Positions 8,273-17,293 of a stretch of 64,000 bases of DNA are shown piece after piece; positions within the stretch are counted from its first letter, which is position 1; each line of letters begins with the position of its first letter. Origin of the DNA: DASXTK01 sp050744325. Its GTDB lineage: Bacteria > Actinomycetota > Acidimicrobiia > Acidimicrobiales > VFJN01. A model generated the notes under the pieces. That model saw only the letters and a program-made list of their open reading frames with translations. It was not told the DNA's origin and searched no databases. A program made the translations under genes and the position numbers. Where the stretch lies: NCBI GenBank assembly GCA_050744325.1, contig JBOGHK010000074.1, positions 1-64,000 on the forward strand. Reading direction: 5' to 3'.

Positions 8273-9721
8273 CCAATACCGTTTCCTTGAGCGGTGAGGA
8301 TGGTCACGGTGGGGACGGGCTGGGCCCAGCGGGAGTGCTGGGCTCGTTTGACGCCCCAGTTGGACATCTTGCGTTTGACGACGCGGTGGTTGCCGCGTGG
8401 GCGGCGGGCAGGGAGGAGCTCGAAGAGGATCTCGTCGCGGGCTTGGGTGTGGGCGGCGGCCAGGACCTCAGGGGGAAAAACCCGGGTAGCTCGCTGTGGT
8501 GCGGCGGGCCACCCGGAGGCTGGGGGTGAAGCTGAGCCGGTCCGGGTCGGTGTCGGCGGACCGGGCGATGGTGTGCATCAGCCAGCGGATGGCGTAGTGC
8601 ACGCACAGGTAGCCGTAGATCTCCTGGCGGACGCCGTCGGGCATCTTGGAGCGCAGCACCAACCGGGGGCCGCGCTGGTGGATCTTGAGCTCGTCCAGGG
8701 CGATCTCGAACTCCCAGCGCTGGCTGTAGAGGGCCGCTAGTTCGTGGGCGGGCGCGGCGGCGGGGTCCAAGATGGTGGTCAGGAGCCGGTAGCGGGCCTC
8801 GGTGGGCTGGCCGGGGCCGTCCAGGCTGTAGTTGATGACCCGCACCGGTACACCGTCGCCTCGGCGCTTGTAGTTGACGATCTCATACAGCCTGGACAGG
8901 TACGAGCCGTCCTCGAGGCGCTCCTCGACGGCCAGCCGGTGGTTGGACTTGGTGCGCCACAGCAGCTCGGCTCCGCTAGCGCGGGCCGTGCCCCACAGCG
9001 CGAAGCTGTAGAAGCCCCGGTCGGCCATGCACAGCATCCCCGCCCGCAGCGACCCCACCACGTCAGGGGCCAGACGCTGCTCGGCTGTGCGGCACGACCC
9101 CATGGCGACATCGACGAGCGCATGGGTGCCGCACTCGGCCAGCCCGACCAGACGCACCTGCGGGAACGCCCCTTTGCCCTCACCCCGGCCCGAGCCAGGA
9201 CGCCCAAACTCGGCGTCATTCTCGGTCGTGTCCGCCACATCCACGCTGGTCCCGTCGATGCTCATCAACCGCCAGCGCCGATACCACGCCCCCGCCGTCG
9301 CCGGCTCGGCCAACGGCACAGCGACCGCGTCGAACAACGCACGCAACGGCTCAGGCCCCAGCCGGGCCCGGGCCTTGAACAACGACCCCTTGGCCGGCAC
9401 CGCCCAGCGCCGCGCCCAGCCGCTCTGCCACGAAAGGCCCTCCACCAGCATCCGCATCACCTCCTCGTAGGAGGACTGCGAGAACAACGCCAAAGCCAAC
9501 ACGTAGTACACGACCACCCGGGCCGGCAGCAGCCGCTGACGCCGCTCGGTGCGGCCCGTCTCCGCCACCACCCGGTCCACCAGCTCAGGCGGGAACAGCC
9601 CCGTCAACACGCCGATCGAGATGTGATCCGACAACCGCTCATCGCTCTGCGGCTTGACCCAACCAGCCCGAGGCACGACCCCGAGAATAACACGCATGTA
9701 ATCTTAAGGAAACGGTATTGG
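8273..9721. mobile_element. complete IS4-family insertion sequence (1449 bp)
   Basis: The ends are inverted repeats: CCAATACCGTTTCCTTGAG at the left and, on the other strand, CCAATACCGTTTCCTTAAG at the right (18 of 19 identical). The flanks GTCTAGAG (8265-8272) and GGCTAGAG (9722-9729) are an 8-bp target duplication with one mismatch. The single transposase gene is intact. The one mismatch in the duplication suggests the insertion is not brand new. Confidence 0.85.
8468..9697 (-). CDS. IS4-family DDE transposase
   Basis: A 409-residue transposase with an N-terminal IS4-type domain (~20-120) and the DDE core: first Asp in MSIDGTSVDVADTT, second in MADRGFYSF, and the IS4 signature Y-(2)-R-(3)-E-(6)-K read as YSQRWEFEIALDELK. 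All catalytic residues are present, and length and ends are intact, so it is probably active. It fills most of the insertion sequence and reads leftwards. Confidence 0.93.
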   Translation of the reverse strand: MRVILGVVPRAGWVKPQSDERLSDHISIGVLTGLFPPELVDRVVAETGRTERRQRLLPARVVVYYVLALALFSQSSYEEVMRMLVEGLSWQSGWARRWAVPAKGSLFKARARLGPEPLRALFDAVAVPLAEPATAGAWYRRWRLMSIDGTSVDVADTTENDAEFGRPGSGRGEGKGAFPQVRLVGLAECGTHALVDVAMGSCRTAEQRLAPDVVGSLRAGMLCMADRGFYSFALWGTARASGAELLWRTKSNHRLAVEERLEDGSYLSRLYEIVNYKRRGDGVPVRVINYSLDGPGQPTEARYRLLTTILDPAAAPAHELAALYSQRWEFEIALDELKIHQRGPRLVLRSKMPDGVRQEIYGYLCVHYAIRWLMHTIARSADTDPDRLSFTPSLRVARRTTASYPGFSP

Positions 9722-9744
9722 GGCTAGAGCACTCAATTGAGATT

Positions 9745-9760
9745 TCGTACATATGTTCGC
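9745..9760. promoter_or_regulatory. LexA/SOS-like box
   Basis: TCGTACATATGTTCGC differs at two positions from the actinobacterial LexA palindrome TCGAAC-N4-GTTCGA. It lies about 22 nt before the start of the 13E12-type gene; mycobacterial members of that family are known to be damage-inducible through such boxes. A possible -10 (TAATGT) follows at 9770. Confidence 0.55.
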
Positions 9761-9781
9761 ATCATATGGTAATGTCATCGC

Positions 9782-10860
9782 ATGCAAGGGCTCGTCAGGC
9801 TCCGTGAAGCGGTCGAAGGCCTCCGAGCGGTCGACCTTGCCGACGTCAGCGGCGACGACCTGATCGCGGCCATGCCCGAACTCCATGAACTCGACAGCAT
9901 GCTGGTCGCCCACCAGGCCCGGCTTGTCGCCGAGATCGATGCCCGCAGGCTGTGGCGACGCGACGGCTCCCGGGCCTTGTGGGCCTGGCTGGCCCGCACC
10001 ACCGGCGCGGCCGCGGGCGCCGCCAAGGCCCTCGCAGGGCTCGGGCGGCGGCTACGACTCGCGCCGCCCGCGCCGTCCACGGCGACGACACCCGCACCGA
10101 ACACCTCGCCCGCACCCCCGCACAACGCCGCGCCGACGCCCTGGCCGAGCTGGCCCGGCGCGCCATGGCCGCACCCACCGACAGCAAACCACCCCGGCCG
10201 CTGGTCACCGTCCACGTCGGCGCCGGCACCATCGAGCGGATGTGCGAGCTCGCCTCGGGCACCGTGATCGCCCCGGGCCTGCTGGTCCCCCACCTCGGCC
10301 ACGCCGACGTCGAACGCATCATCTACGGACCTGGCAAGCGGGTGATCGAGCTGTCCAAACGAGCCCGGTTCTTCAGCGGTGGCCTCCGTCGAGCGATCGA
10401 GCTCCGCGACCGCTGGTGCTTCCATCCCACCTGCGATGTCCCCGCCGAACGCTGCCAGATCGACCACGGCAAGCCCGTGTCCCGAGGCGGCGAGACAACG
10501 CAGGCCAACGGCAGGTCCGCCTGTGACATCCACAACTGGTGGACCTACAACTTCGAGCACGCCACGGTGACGTACCCACCGACCCAGCCGCGCCCGACAC
10601 CAGCTAAGGGCGGAGCGAGTGATGCGTCATGTCTCGACGTGGGGTCCAACCGCGGCCTGACCCGTGGTGCGACCCTGTCCGGACTCCGAGGGACCACCGA
10701 GGGCGAGCACCAGCGAAGGCCGGGGGACGGCCAGGAAGCTCAGCGTGCCTTGGGCGACCACCCGCCAGTGCTCGGGATCGTCGGACCAGCCGTGGCCGGC
10801 GCCGGCGGGGCACGGCCTCACGGCGGCAGCGCCGGACTGACGTGCGAGAGGTTGCCCTAG
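9782..10860 (+). pseudogene. decayed 13E12/DUF222-type HNH endonuclease gene
   Basis: The first frame (from 9782) encodes the N-terminal DUF222 part (LHELDSMLVAHQARLVAEIDA ... ARTTGAAAGAAKALAGLGRRL). After about 10063 homology continues in another frame with HLARTPAQRRADALAELARRA and a C-terminal HNH domain (CFHPTCDVPAERCQIDHGKP, later ACDIHNWW). The central ~130-150 codons usual in this family are missing, so an internal deletion with frame change has broken the gene. Recognisable homology ends near 10600; the frame runs on to 10860. The HNH residues themselves look intact. The SOS-like box upstream is retained. Confidence 0.75.
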
Positions 10861-13223
10861 TCCGTCGAGGTGTGGCCAGGGCTTCGACGCCGAGGCTCGC
10901 GGCCCGGAGGCTGGACTGGCCGGTCGATCCGCAGCAGCGGTGGGATCGACTGTCGCACCCGCTCGTCACCGAGAGCCACGTCCTGGTCGTGGCTGGTGAT
11001 CGTGATCGGCGGGCCTTCCAACAGCTCGTAGACGACCTCGCCGGGGTGGGCGGTGACGCAGATGCGCCGGCCCCGGTAGCGGACGCGGAACGCCAGGCGG
11101 GTGATCCTCGGCGGCAGGCGCGGGGCGAAGGTCAGCCGGCGCTTGCGGGCCCGCATCCCGCCGAACCCTTCGACCAGCGCGGTCCAGGCTCCGGCCAGCG
11201 ACGCCATGTGGAGACCGTCCCGGGTGTTGTGACCGAAGTCGGCCAGGTCCACCAGCGCCGCCTCACCTAGGTAGTCGTGCGCCAGCTCGAGATGGCCCAG
11301 CTCGGCGGCGATGACCGCCTGGGTGCACGCCGACAGCGAGGAGTCCCGGACCGTGAGCGCCTCGTAGTAGGTGAAGTTGCGGTCCTTCTCCTCCCAGGTG
11401 AACGCGTGGCCCTGCAGGTGCATGGCCAGGACCAGGTCGGCCTGCTTGATCACCTGCTTCCGGTAGAGGTCGAAGTACGGGAAGTGCAACAACAGCGGGT
11501 ACTTCTCGGGCGGGGTCTGGGCGAAGTCCCACCGCTCGTGATCGGTGAAGCCCTGGCTCTGGGGATGGACACCGCGCCGCTCGTCGTAGGGGATGAGCAT
11601 CGCCTTCGCTGCGTCGCGCCACGACGCGGTCTCCTCGGGGCTGACGTCGAGTTGCTCGGCCACCTCGGGCTGGCTGACCGCGACATCGGCCGCCGCGACG
11701 AGGTTCTGCTGTGCCATCAGGTTCGTGTAGACGTTGTTGTCGGCGATGGCGCTGTACTCGTCCGGCCCCGTGACCCCATCGATGCGGAACCGGCCGTCGG
11801 TGTCGTGGTGGCCCAGGCTGCGCCAGAGGCGGGCCGTCTGGACCAGCAGCTCGGCGGCGACGTCGCGCTCGAAGTCGGCGTCGTCGGTGGCGTCGAGGTA
11901 GCGCACGACGGCGTCGGCGATGTCGGCATTGATGTGGAACCCGGCGGTGCCTGCCGGCCAGTAGCCGGACGACTCCCAACCCCGAAGCGTGCGCCAAGGA
12001 AAGGCGGCGCCCTGGAGGCCCAGCTCGTGGGCCCGGTCGACGGCGATCGGGAGCGTGAGCTGGCGCCAGCGGAGCACATCCGCCGCGGCAGCAGGCTGCG
12101 TGTAGGTCAACACCGGCAGGACGAAGGTCTCGGTGTCCCAGAACGTGTGGCCGTCGTAACCCGTGCCGGTGAGGCCCTTTGCCGGGATCGGGCGCTGCTC
12201 GGAGCGGGCCGCCGACTGCAGGATGTGGAACAGGCCGAACCGCACCGCCTGCTGCACCTCGGGGTCGCCGTCGAGGTCGACGTCGGCTCCAGCCCAGAAC
12301 TCGTCGAGGTATGCCCGCTGCTCGGCCAGCAGGCCGTCCCAGCCGGTGAGATGGGCAGCCGCCAACGCGGCGACCACCTGGTCGTGCAGCGCCGGGCGGG
12401 TCCGCCGGCTCGACCAGCCGTAGGCCACGAACTTGACCAGTGTGAGCTTCTGGCCCGGTTGCAGCCGCATGGCAAGTGTCAGGCGGCAGACGTCCGGGCC
12501 GCTGGTGATCTCGCGGTCGACGTCGACGCTGTCGCAGTCGACGACGTGGCGCATGCCCGCCGCCACCCGCAGGCCGCTCTGGCGGGTGCGGTGGATCAGC
12601 AGGCCGCTGCTGCCGTTGGTGATGTGCTCCTCGGAGAGCAGCGGGCTCTCCAACGCCGCGGCGGCGCGCGGGTCCTTGCTCTGGGGCGGCAGCTCTTCGT
12701 TGGCGACCAGCTCGGACTGGACGACGATCCGAAGCGGCCCGTCGACCGGCTCGACCTCATAGCAGATGGCGACGATGGCCCTCTGGGTGAGCGACACCAG
12801 GCGGGTGGAGTTGATGCGCACGGTGTCGCCGGCCGGCGAGGTCCACTCGACCTGGCGCCGCAGCGTGCCGGCACGGAAGTCGAGCGTGCGCTCGTGGGCG
12901 TTGAGCGTGCCGTAGCGGACGTCGAACGGCTCGTCGTCGACCAGCAGCCGGATCAGCTTGCCGTTGGTGACGTTGATCACGGTCTGCCCGGCCTCGGGGT
13001 AGCCGTAGCCGGCCTCGGCGTAGGGCAGTGGCCGCAGCTCGTAGACCGAGTTGAGGTAGCTGCCGGGCAAACCGTGGGGGTCGCCCTCGTCGAGGTTGCC
13101 TCGCAGGCCGATGTGCCCGTTGGACAGGGCGAACACCGACTCGCTCTGCGGCAGCGCCGCGACGTCGAGGTCGCGCTCGGTCACCGCCCACTGCTCGACC
13201 GTGTAGCGCGTCGCGTCGCTCAC
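10857..13223 (-). CDS. glycoside hydrolase family 65 (disaccharide phosphorylase-type)
   Basis: A 788-residue GH65 enzyme: N-terminal beta-sandwich (~1-275; FALSNGHIGLRGNLDEG), an (alpha/alpha)6 barrel (~310-690) and a small C-terminal domain. The general-acid Glu sits in TGPDEYSA (~residue 487), and GHTFWDTE (~357) is the usual phosphate/substrate region. GH65 members phosphorolyse trehalose, maltose, kojibiose or nigerose to beta-glucose 1-phosphate; the exact disaccharide cannot be read from sequence. The GTG start overlaps the stop of the beta-phosphoglucomutase gene, so both are co-translated, giving a cytoplasmic route from disaccharide to glucose 6-phosphate. The last ~25 residues are Arg/Pro-rich and may be a poorly conserved tail. 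Confidence 0.9.
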   Translation of the reverse strand: MSDATRYTVEQWAVTERDLDVAALPQSESVFALSNGHIGLRGNLDEGDPHGLPGSYLNSVYELRPLPYAEAGYGYPEAGQTVINVTNGKLIRLLVDDEPFDVRYGTLNAHERTLDFRAGTLRRQVEWTSPAGDTVRINSTRLVSLTQRAIVAICYEVEPVDGPLRIVVQSELVANEELPPQSKDPRAAAALESPLLSEEHITNGSSGLLIHRTRQSGLRVAAGMRHVVDCDSVDVDREITSGPDVCRLTLAMRLQPGQKLTLVKFVAYGWSSRRTRPALHDQVVAALAAAHLTGWDGLLAEQRAYLDEFWAGADVDLDGDPEVQQAVRFGLFHILQSAARSEQRPIPAKGLTGTGYDGHTFWDTETFVLPVLTYTQPAAAADVLRWRQLTLPIAVDRAHELGLQGAAFPWRTLRGWESSGYWPAGTAGFHINADIADAVVRYLDATDDADFERDVAAELLVQTARLWRSLGHHDTDGRFRIDGVTGPDEYSAIADNNVYTNLMAQQNLVAAADVAVSQPEVAEQLDVSPEETASWRDAAKAMLIPYDERRGVHPQSQGFTDHERWDFAQTPPEKYPLLLHFPYFDLYRKQVIKQADLVLAMHLQGHAFTWEEKDRNFTYYEALTVRDSSLSACTQAVIAAELGHLELAHDYLGEAALVDLADFGHNTRDGLHMASLAGAWTALVEGFGGMRARKRRLTFAPRLPPRITRLAFRVRYRGRRICVTAHPGEVVYELLEGPPITITSHDQDVALGDERVRQSIPPLLRIDRPVQPPGREPRRRSPGHTSTD

Positions 13224-13963
13224 CGGCCCTGCCCCATCAGCTCGCTCAGGTCCTGCACCACGACGTCTGCACCATGCTGTCGCAGCGCGGCGGCCTCGTT
13301 CCCGCGGTCGACGCCGACCACGAACGCGAAGCCGCCGGCCTGTCCGGCCTCGACGCCGGCGAGGGCGTCCTCGAACACTGCAGCCGCGGTCGGCCCCACG
13401 CCCAGCGCCTCGGCGCCGGCCAGGAACGTATCGGGCGCCGGCTTGCCGGCCAGCCCACGCTCCTCGGCGACGACGCCGTCGATGCGGGCGTCGAACAGGT
13501 CGGCGATGCCGGTGGCCTCGAGGACCTGGGCGGTGTTGGCGCTCGAAGACACCACAGCGGTCGGCATCCCCGCGGCACGGACCGCCCGGACGTAGTCCAC
13601 CGATCCCTCGAAGACCTCGACACCGCCTTCTGCCATGCGCTGCAGCACCAGGGTGTTCTTACGGTTGCTCAGGCCGTGCACGGTCAGGGCGCCATCGGGG
13701 TCCGACGACGTTCCCTCGGGGAGCTCGATGCCGCGGGATGCCAGGAAGGTGCGGGTGCCGTCCGCTCGCCGCCGGCCGTCCACGTAGCGCTCGTAGTCGA
13801 CGGCCTCGAAGGGCACGAACGGCTCGCTGTTGCGTTCGGCCCAGCCCTGAAGGAAGTCGTCGAACATGTCCTTCCAGGCGGCCATGTGGACCGATGCCGT
13901 GCGGGTCAGCACACCGTCGAGATCGAACAGGCATGCCGTCACGCTGGGAGGGAGTCCGAGCAT
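13220..13963 (-). CDS. pgmB: beta-phosphoglucomutase (HAD family)
   Basis: A 247-residue HAD hydrolase-fold protein. Motif I is FDLDGVLT (nucleophile Asp14, Asp16), motif II AVVSSSAN, and motif III/IV GKPAPDTF plus FEDALAGVEAG. The cap (residues ~20-100) has the beta-PGM pattern. It interconverts beta-glucose 1-phosphate and glucose 6-phosphate. It is first in a two-gene operon with the GH65 gene, overlapping it by 4 nt, which supports beta-glucose 1-phosphate as substrate. Confidence 0.88.
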   Translation of the reverse strand: MLGLPPSVTACLFDLDGVLTRTASVHMAAWKDMFDDFLQGWAERNSEPFVPFEAVDYERYVDGRRRADGTRTFLASRGIELPEGTSSDPDGALTVHGLSNRKNTLVLQRMAEGGVEVFEGSVDYVRAVRAAGMPTAVVSSSANTAQVLEATGIADLFDARIDGVVAEERGLAGKPAPDTFLAGAEALGVGPTAAAVFEDALAGVEAGQAGGFAFVVGVDRGNEAAALRQHGADVVVQDLSELMGQGR

Positions 13964-14050
13964 CTATGGAGGCTAACGGGCCTCGCTTCGCCCGTACCGG
14001 CATGTCGCACGACCCGTCCCGGGGAACCGGCACCGCATAGCGTCTCCGGT

Positions 14051-15181
14051 GTGTTCGAGGGGACGGACTTCTACGCGGTACCCGACCCGCTGCCCGGCGG
14101 CCCCCCGGGCACCTTGCTGAGGTGCCAGCCCGTAGCCGCGGCCGACGGGTCGATCGCCGGCGCTGTCGTCTGGCGGATCATGTACCTGTCCCGGTCGCTC
14201 CAGGGTGAGCCGATCGCCGTCACCGGTGTGGCCCTGGTGCCGACGTCCGAGCCTCCGGTGGGCGGCCGGCCGCTGGTGACCATGGGCCACGGCACGGCGG
14301 GCATCGCCGACCGCTGCGCACCGTCGCGTCAGGCCGACGTCGTCGCCGCCCTCGTGCAGCGGTGCTGTCCGCCCCACGAGCCCGTGCGTGCGGGCTACCT
14401 GGTGGTGGTCAGCGACTACGAGGGCCTGGGTACGCCCGGCCGTCACCCCTACCTGGTGGGCGAGAGCGAGGGTCGCAGCATGCTCGACGCGGCCAAGGCG
14501 GCGCGCCAGCTGCCCGACGCCGACGCCCAGGACCGGTTGGCCGTGTTCGGCTACTCCCAGGGAGGACACGCCGCGCTGTGGGCCCAGCAGATCGCCGCAG
14601 AGTGGGCGCCGCGCCTCGAGGTCGTCGGGACGGTGGCGGGCGCACCGGTCACCGAGCTCCCGGCGATCTACGCCGCTCTGGGGTCGCTGTCGGACGCGAA
14701 GCTGCTGCTGAGGATCGTTGCCGGATTCCACGCCGCCTACCCGGACGCCGATCCCGCGTCGGTGCTCAACGAGGACGGCCTGGCGGCACTCCCGCAGGTC
14801 GACACGCTGTGCGACGGCGAGATCGGCGCCGACCTCGGCCTCCGCAACGCCGACCTGCTGCGCACGGACTACCTGACGGCCGAGCCGTGGTCGTCGCTCG
14901 TCGCGCGCAGCGATCCCGGCCAGACGGCCACCAGCACCCCGATCCTGTTGCTGCACAGCGCCGACGACGAGACGGTGCCGGTCGAGCTCAGCGGCCTCCT
15001 CTACGACCGGCTCCGGGCCGTGGGACAACGGGTCGAGCGCCGCGTGTACGACCGCGGCGAGGGCCATGCCGCAGCCGCCCCCGCCGCGGTCGCCGACGCC
15101 ATCGCCTGGTTCGCGACCTGCGGCTCAGCCGTCGGTCACTCGACGGCGCCGGACCCGCCCAACGCGAGCCGCCCCGCGTAG
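14051..15181 (+). CDS. alpha/beta-hydrolase, secretory-lipase (LIP) type
   Basis: A 376-residue hydrolase resembling the secretory lipase family. The nucleophile elbow is GYSQGG (Ser ~169); the probable acid lies in SADDETVP (~305) and the His in GEGHAAA (~337). An oxyanion-type MGHGTAGI precedes at ~78. No signal peptide is visible, so the protein may be cytoplasmic despite the family name. GTG at 14051 is chosen because homology begins there; no good SD precedes it and it may be leaderless. The stop overlaps the convergent acyl-CoA dehydrogenase gene by 46 nt. Confidence 0.8.
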   Translation: MFEGTDFYAVPDPLPGGPPGTLLRCQPVAAADGSIAGAVVWRIMYLSRSLQGEPIAVTGVALVPTSEPPVGGRPLVTMGHGTAGIADRCAPSRQADVVAALVQRCCPPHEPVRAGYLVVVSDYEGLGTPGRHPYLVGESEGRSMLDAAKAARQLPDADAQDRLAVFGYSQGGHAALWAQQIAAEWAPRLEVVGTVAGAPVTELPAIYAALGSLSDAKLLLRIVAGFHAAYPDADPASVLNEDGLAALPQVDTLCDGEIGADLGLRNADLLRTDYLTAEPWSSLVARSDPGQTATSTPILLLHSADDETVPVELSGLLYDRLRAVGQRVERRVYDRGEGHAAAAPAAVADAIAWFATCGSAVGHSTAPDPPNASRPA

Positions 15182-16389
15182 GTGAGCGTGATCTCCGGGT
15201 TGAGCGGGTGGAACACCGCGGCGCGGACGTCGCGGAAGGCCCGCTCGAGAGGACAGCGGCGCAGATACGCCCGTCCGCCCACGACCTCCATCGCCAGGGC
15301 GACGACCTCGCCGGCCGCGATCGCAGCCTCTCGCTTGGCCAGCATCACCATGGCCATCGTCTCGCCGTCGGCCTCGAAGTCGTCGCCAAGCTGGTCGATC
15401 GAGCCCATCAACGCCCACCAGGCCACACGGAGCCTGGCGTCCATCAATCCGACCTGACGCTGGATCCGCACCAGGTCAGCCGATGGCGTGACCCCCCGCG
15501 ACCCTCCGGTCGCCTGGGCAACCGCGTAGTCGCGTGCGCCTGCCGCGATCCCGAAGTAGGTCGCCCCGCCCACCGGCGCGAAGTGGAGGGCCGCGACCTG
15601 CAGTGCAGGCCCGAACTCGCCCCAGGGGCGCCGGGCGACGATCCGCTCGCTCGGCACGAGCACCTCCTCGAACACCAGGTCGTGGCTCGCGGTGCCGCGC
15701 ATCCCCATGCTGTCCCAGGTCTCCTCGATCCGCACCCCGTCGGCCGCCAGCGGGACCGAGAAGTGCAGCACCTCGGAGCCCGGGGCGGGCACCTCGCCTT
15801 GGGCGCAGAGGACCGCAGAGGTCGAGATGACGCTTGCCTCCGGAGCCTGGCTGCAGAACGACTTGCGTCCCGTCACGCGGAAGCCGCCGCCCTCGTCGTC
15901 GACGACGGCGACCGTCGAGGGCCACAACCAGTCCGATCCGCCGCTGGTCGCCACGATGAGGTCCTCGGCGGCGATCCGTCGGAGCACCCCTTCGGCGTCG
16001 GGCGCACCATGGTTCCGCCGGTACACCTGGACCAGCGTGCCGTAGAGGTGCATCGCCGCCGCCAGGGCCGTGGCCCCGTCGTGCCGGGCCAGCTCGGCTT
16101 GGGCGTAGCAGACCTGGCGGATGCTGGCGCCGAGCCCGCCGAGCTCGGTGGGCACGGCCAGCCGGAGGTAGCCGTTCGCCCGCATCGCCGCGTAGGCCTC
16201 GGTGACGAAGCTGGCGTCCCGATCGTGATTCGTGGCATGCGCCGCCGCGACGGCACCGACCTCGGCGGCCAGCTCCACGAACCGGTCGTCGTCGTGGCGG
16301 AGCGGCGCAGGGTGCCGATCTCCTGGGCCCGGTCGTCTCTCGCCGCCGTTGTCCTGTGTGGGCGCGGTGATGGTTGTCGTCGTCGTCAT
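15136..16389 (-). CDS. acyl-CoA dehydrogenase family protein (DszC/HsaA-like)
   Basis: A 417-residue flavoprotein with the three-domain acyl-CoA dehydrogenase fold: N-terminal helices (AELARHDGATALAAAMH), middle beta domain (SGGSDWLWPSTV, ETWDSMGMRGTASHDLVFEEV) and C-terminal helices. The MRGTASHD pattern and absence of an obvious catalytic Glu in the usual place also fit the monooxygenase branch (DszC/HsaA-like), so desaturase or flavin monooxygenase cannot be decided. The ATG at 16389 is preferred over a start 23 codons upstream. It is divergent from the HxlR regulator, which probably controls it. Confidence 0.82.
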   Translation of the reverse strand: MTTTTTITAPTQDNGGERRPGPGDRHPAPLRHDDDRFVELAAEVGAVAAAHATNHDRDASFVTEAYAAMRANGYLRLAVPTELGGLGASIRQVCYAQAELARHDGATALAAAMHLYGTLVQVYRRNHGAPDAEGVLRRIAAEDLIVATSGGSDWLWPSTVAVVDDEGGGFRVTGRKSFCSQAPEASVISTSAVLCAQGEVPAPGSEVLHFSVPLAADGVRIEETWDSMGMRGTASHDLVFEEVLVPSERIVARRPWGEFGPALQVAALHFAPVGGATYFGIAAGARDYAVAQATGGSRGVTPSADLVRIQRQVGLMDARLRVAWWALMGSIDQLGDDFEADGETMAMVMLAKREAAIAAGEVVALAMEVVGGRAYLRRCPLERAFRDVRAAVFHPLNPEITLTYAGRLALGGSGAVE

Positions 16390-16473
16390 GTTCCCGCCGT
16401 TCTCTCGTGTCCGTGGATGGTGGTCGTCCGCCAGGCGGCCCGCCGTCGTGGCCGTCACGCAGACCGTATGACT

Positions 16474-16586
16474 GGTTCAGGCCCGCCGGGTAGTACACAG
16501 ACTGAACCGTGGGCGGCATCGACGGGAGCCGGCAGGTGGCGGTCGCGCGTCTTCGCCCAGGTAACGACTGGTACAACGGCTGAACC
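16474..16586. promoter_or_regulatory. divergent promoter region with repeated TGGTTCAG-type operators
   Basis: Between the acyl-CoA dehydrogenase and HxlR starts lie GGTTCAG (16474-16480), its inverse CTGAACC (16502-16508), and a third site CTGGTACAACGGCTGAACC (16568-16586). These are candidate binding sites for the HxlR-type regulator. Confidence 0.5.
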
Positions 16587-16603
16587 TCGTGGATGCTTAG
16601 GGG

Positions 16604-17293
16604 ATGCGGACCTACGCCCAGTACTGCCCCATCTCCCGCTCGCTCGAGGTGCTCGGCGATCGATGGACATTGCTGATCATCCGAGACATGCACATCGGCG
16701 CCCGCCGGTTCAACGAGATCGCCCGGGGTCTGCCCGGCATCTCGCGGGCGCTGCTGGCCCGGCGGCTCCGGCAGCTGGCGGCCGCAGGCCTCGTCCGCCG
16801 GACTGACGACGGCTACGAGATGACCCGGGCTGCCGAGGACCTTCGGCCGCTGGTGATGAGCCTGGCCGACTGGGGTGCCCGCTACGCGTTCGGCGAACCG
16901 CGTCCCGAGGAGCTCGACCCCGACCTGCTGATGTGGTGGATGCACGGCGGCATCGACACCAGCGAGGTCACCCAGCGCACCGTGGTCGCGATCGACCTGA
17001 CCGACCACCGCCGCACGTTCTGGCTGGTGATCGAGCCGGGAGACGCATCGGTTTGCCACACGGATCCCGGCTTCGCGGTCGACGCGGTGCTGTCCTCCGA
17101 CGTGTCGACCCTTTACCAGGTGTGGGAAGCCAAGATCGACCTGCTGGACGCCTTGCGATCGGGCCGGGTCAGCGTCGATGGCCCTCGCTGGGTCATCCGC
17201 GGGCTGGCCCAGTGGCTGCAGTCCAGCCCGGTTGCACCATACGTGCGGGCCATCCGGGCCGAAGCGGTGACCCACGCAGCCGGCGAGGCATGA
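16604..17293 (+). CDS. HxlR-family regulator with SCP2-like C-terminal domain
   Basis: A 229-residue regulator. Residues ~1-95 form the HxlR winged helix (CPISRSLEVLGDRWTLLIIRDM, GISRALLARRLRQLAAAGLV). The remaining ~130 residues look like a sterol-carrier (SCP2-like) domain (ADVSTLYQVWEAKIDLLDALRSGRV), suggesting that a lipid or acyl ligand modulates DNA binding. It is divergent from the acyl-CoA dehydrogenase gene and followed by the YbaK gene with a 4-nt overlap. Confidence 0.85.
   Translation: MRTYAQYCPISRSLEVLGDRWTLLIIRDMHIGARRFNEIARGLPGISRALLARRLRQLAAAGLVRRTDDGYEMTRAAEDLRPLVMSLADWGARYAFGEPRPEELDPDLLMWWMHGGIDTSEVTQRTVVAIDLTDHRRTFWLVIEPGDASVCHTDPGFAVDAVLSSDVSTLYQVWEAKIDLLDALRSGRVSVDGPRWVIRGLAQWLQSSPVAPYVRAIRAEAVTHAAGEA

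Noticed and set aside
8744..9727. Long plus-strand frame opposite the transposase
   Set aside because: It is an antisense shadow of the transposase gene; the sense frame has the full IS4 motifs.
10627..10821. 64-codon minus-strand frame with natural-looking composition between the HNH pseudogene and the GH65 gene
   Set aside because: No ribosome-binding site, family or conserved neighbour; it may be a gene remnant but cannot be supported.
11277..13595. 770-codon plus-strand frame
   Set aside because: Antisense shadow over the GH65 and phosphoglucomutase genes, caused by high GC; no domain is seen in it.
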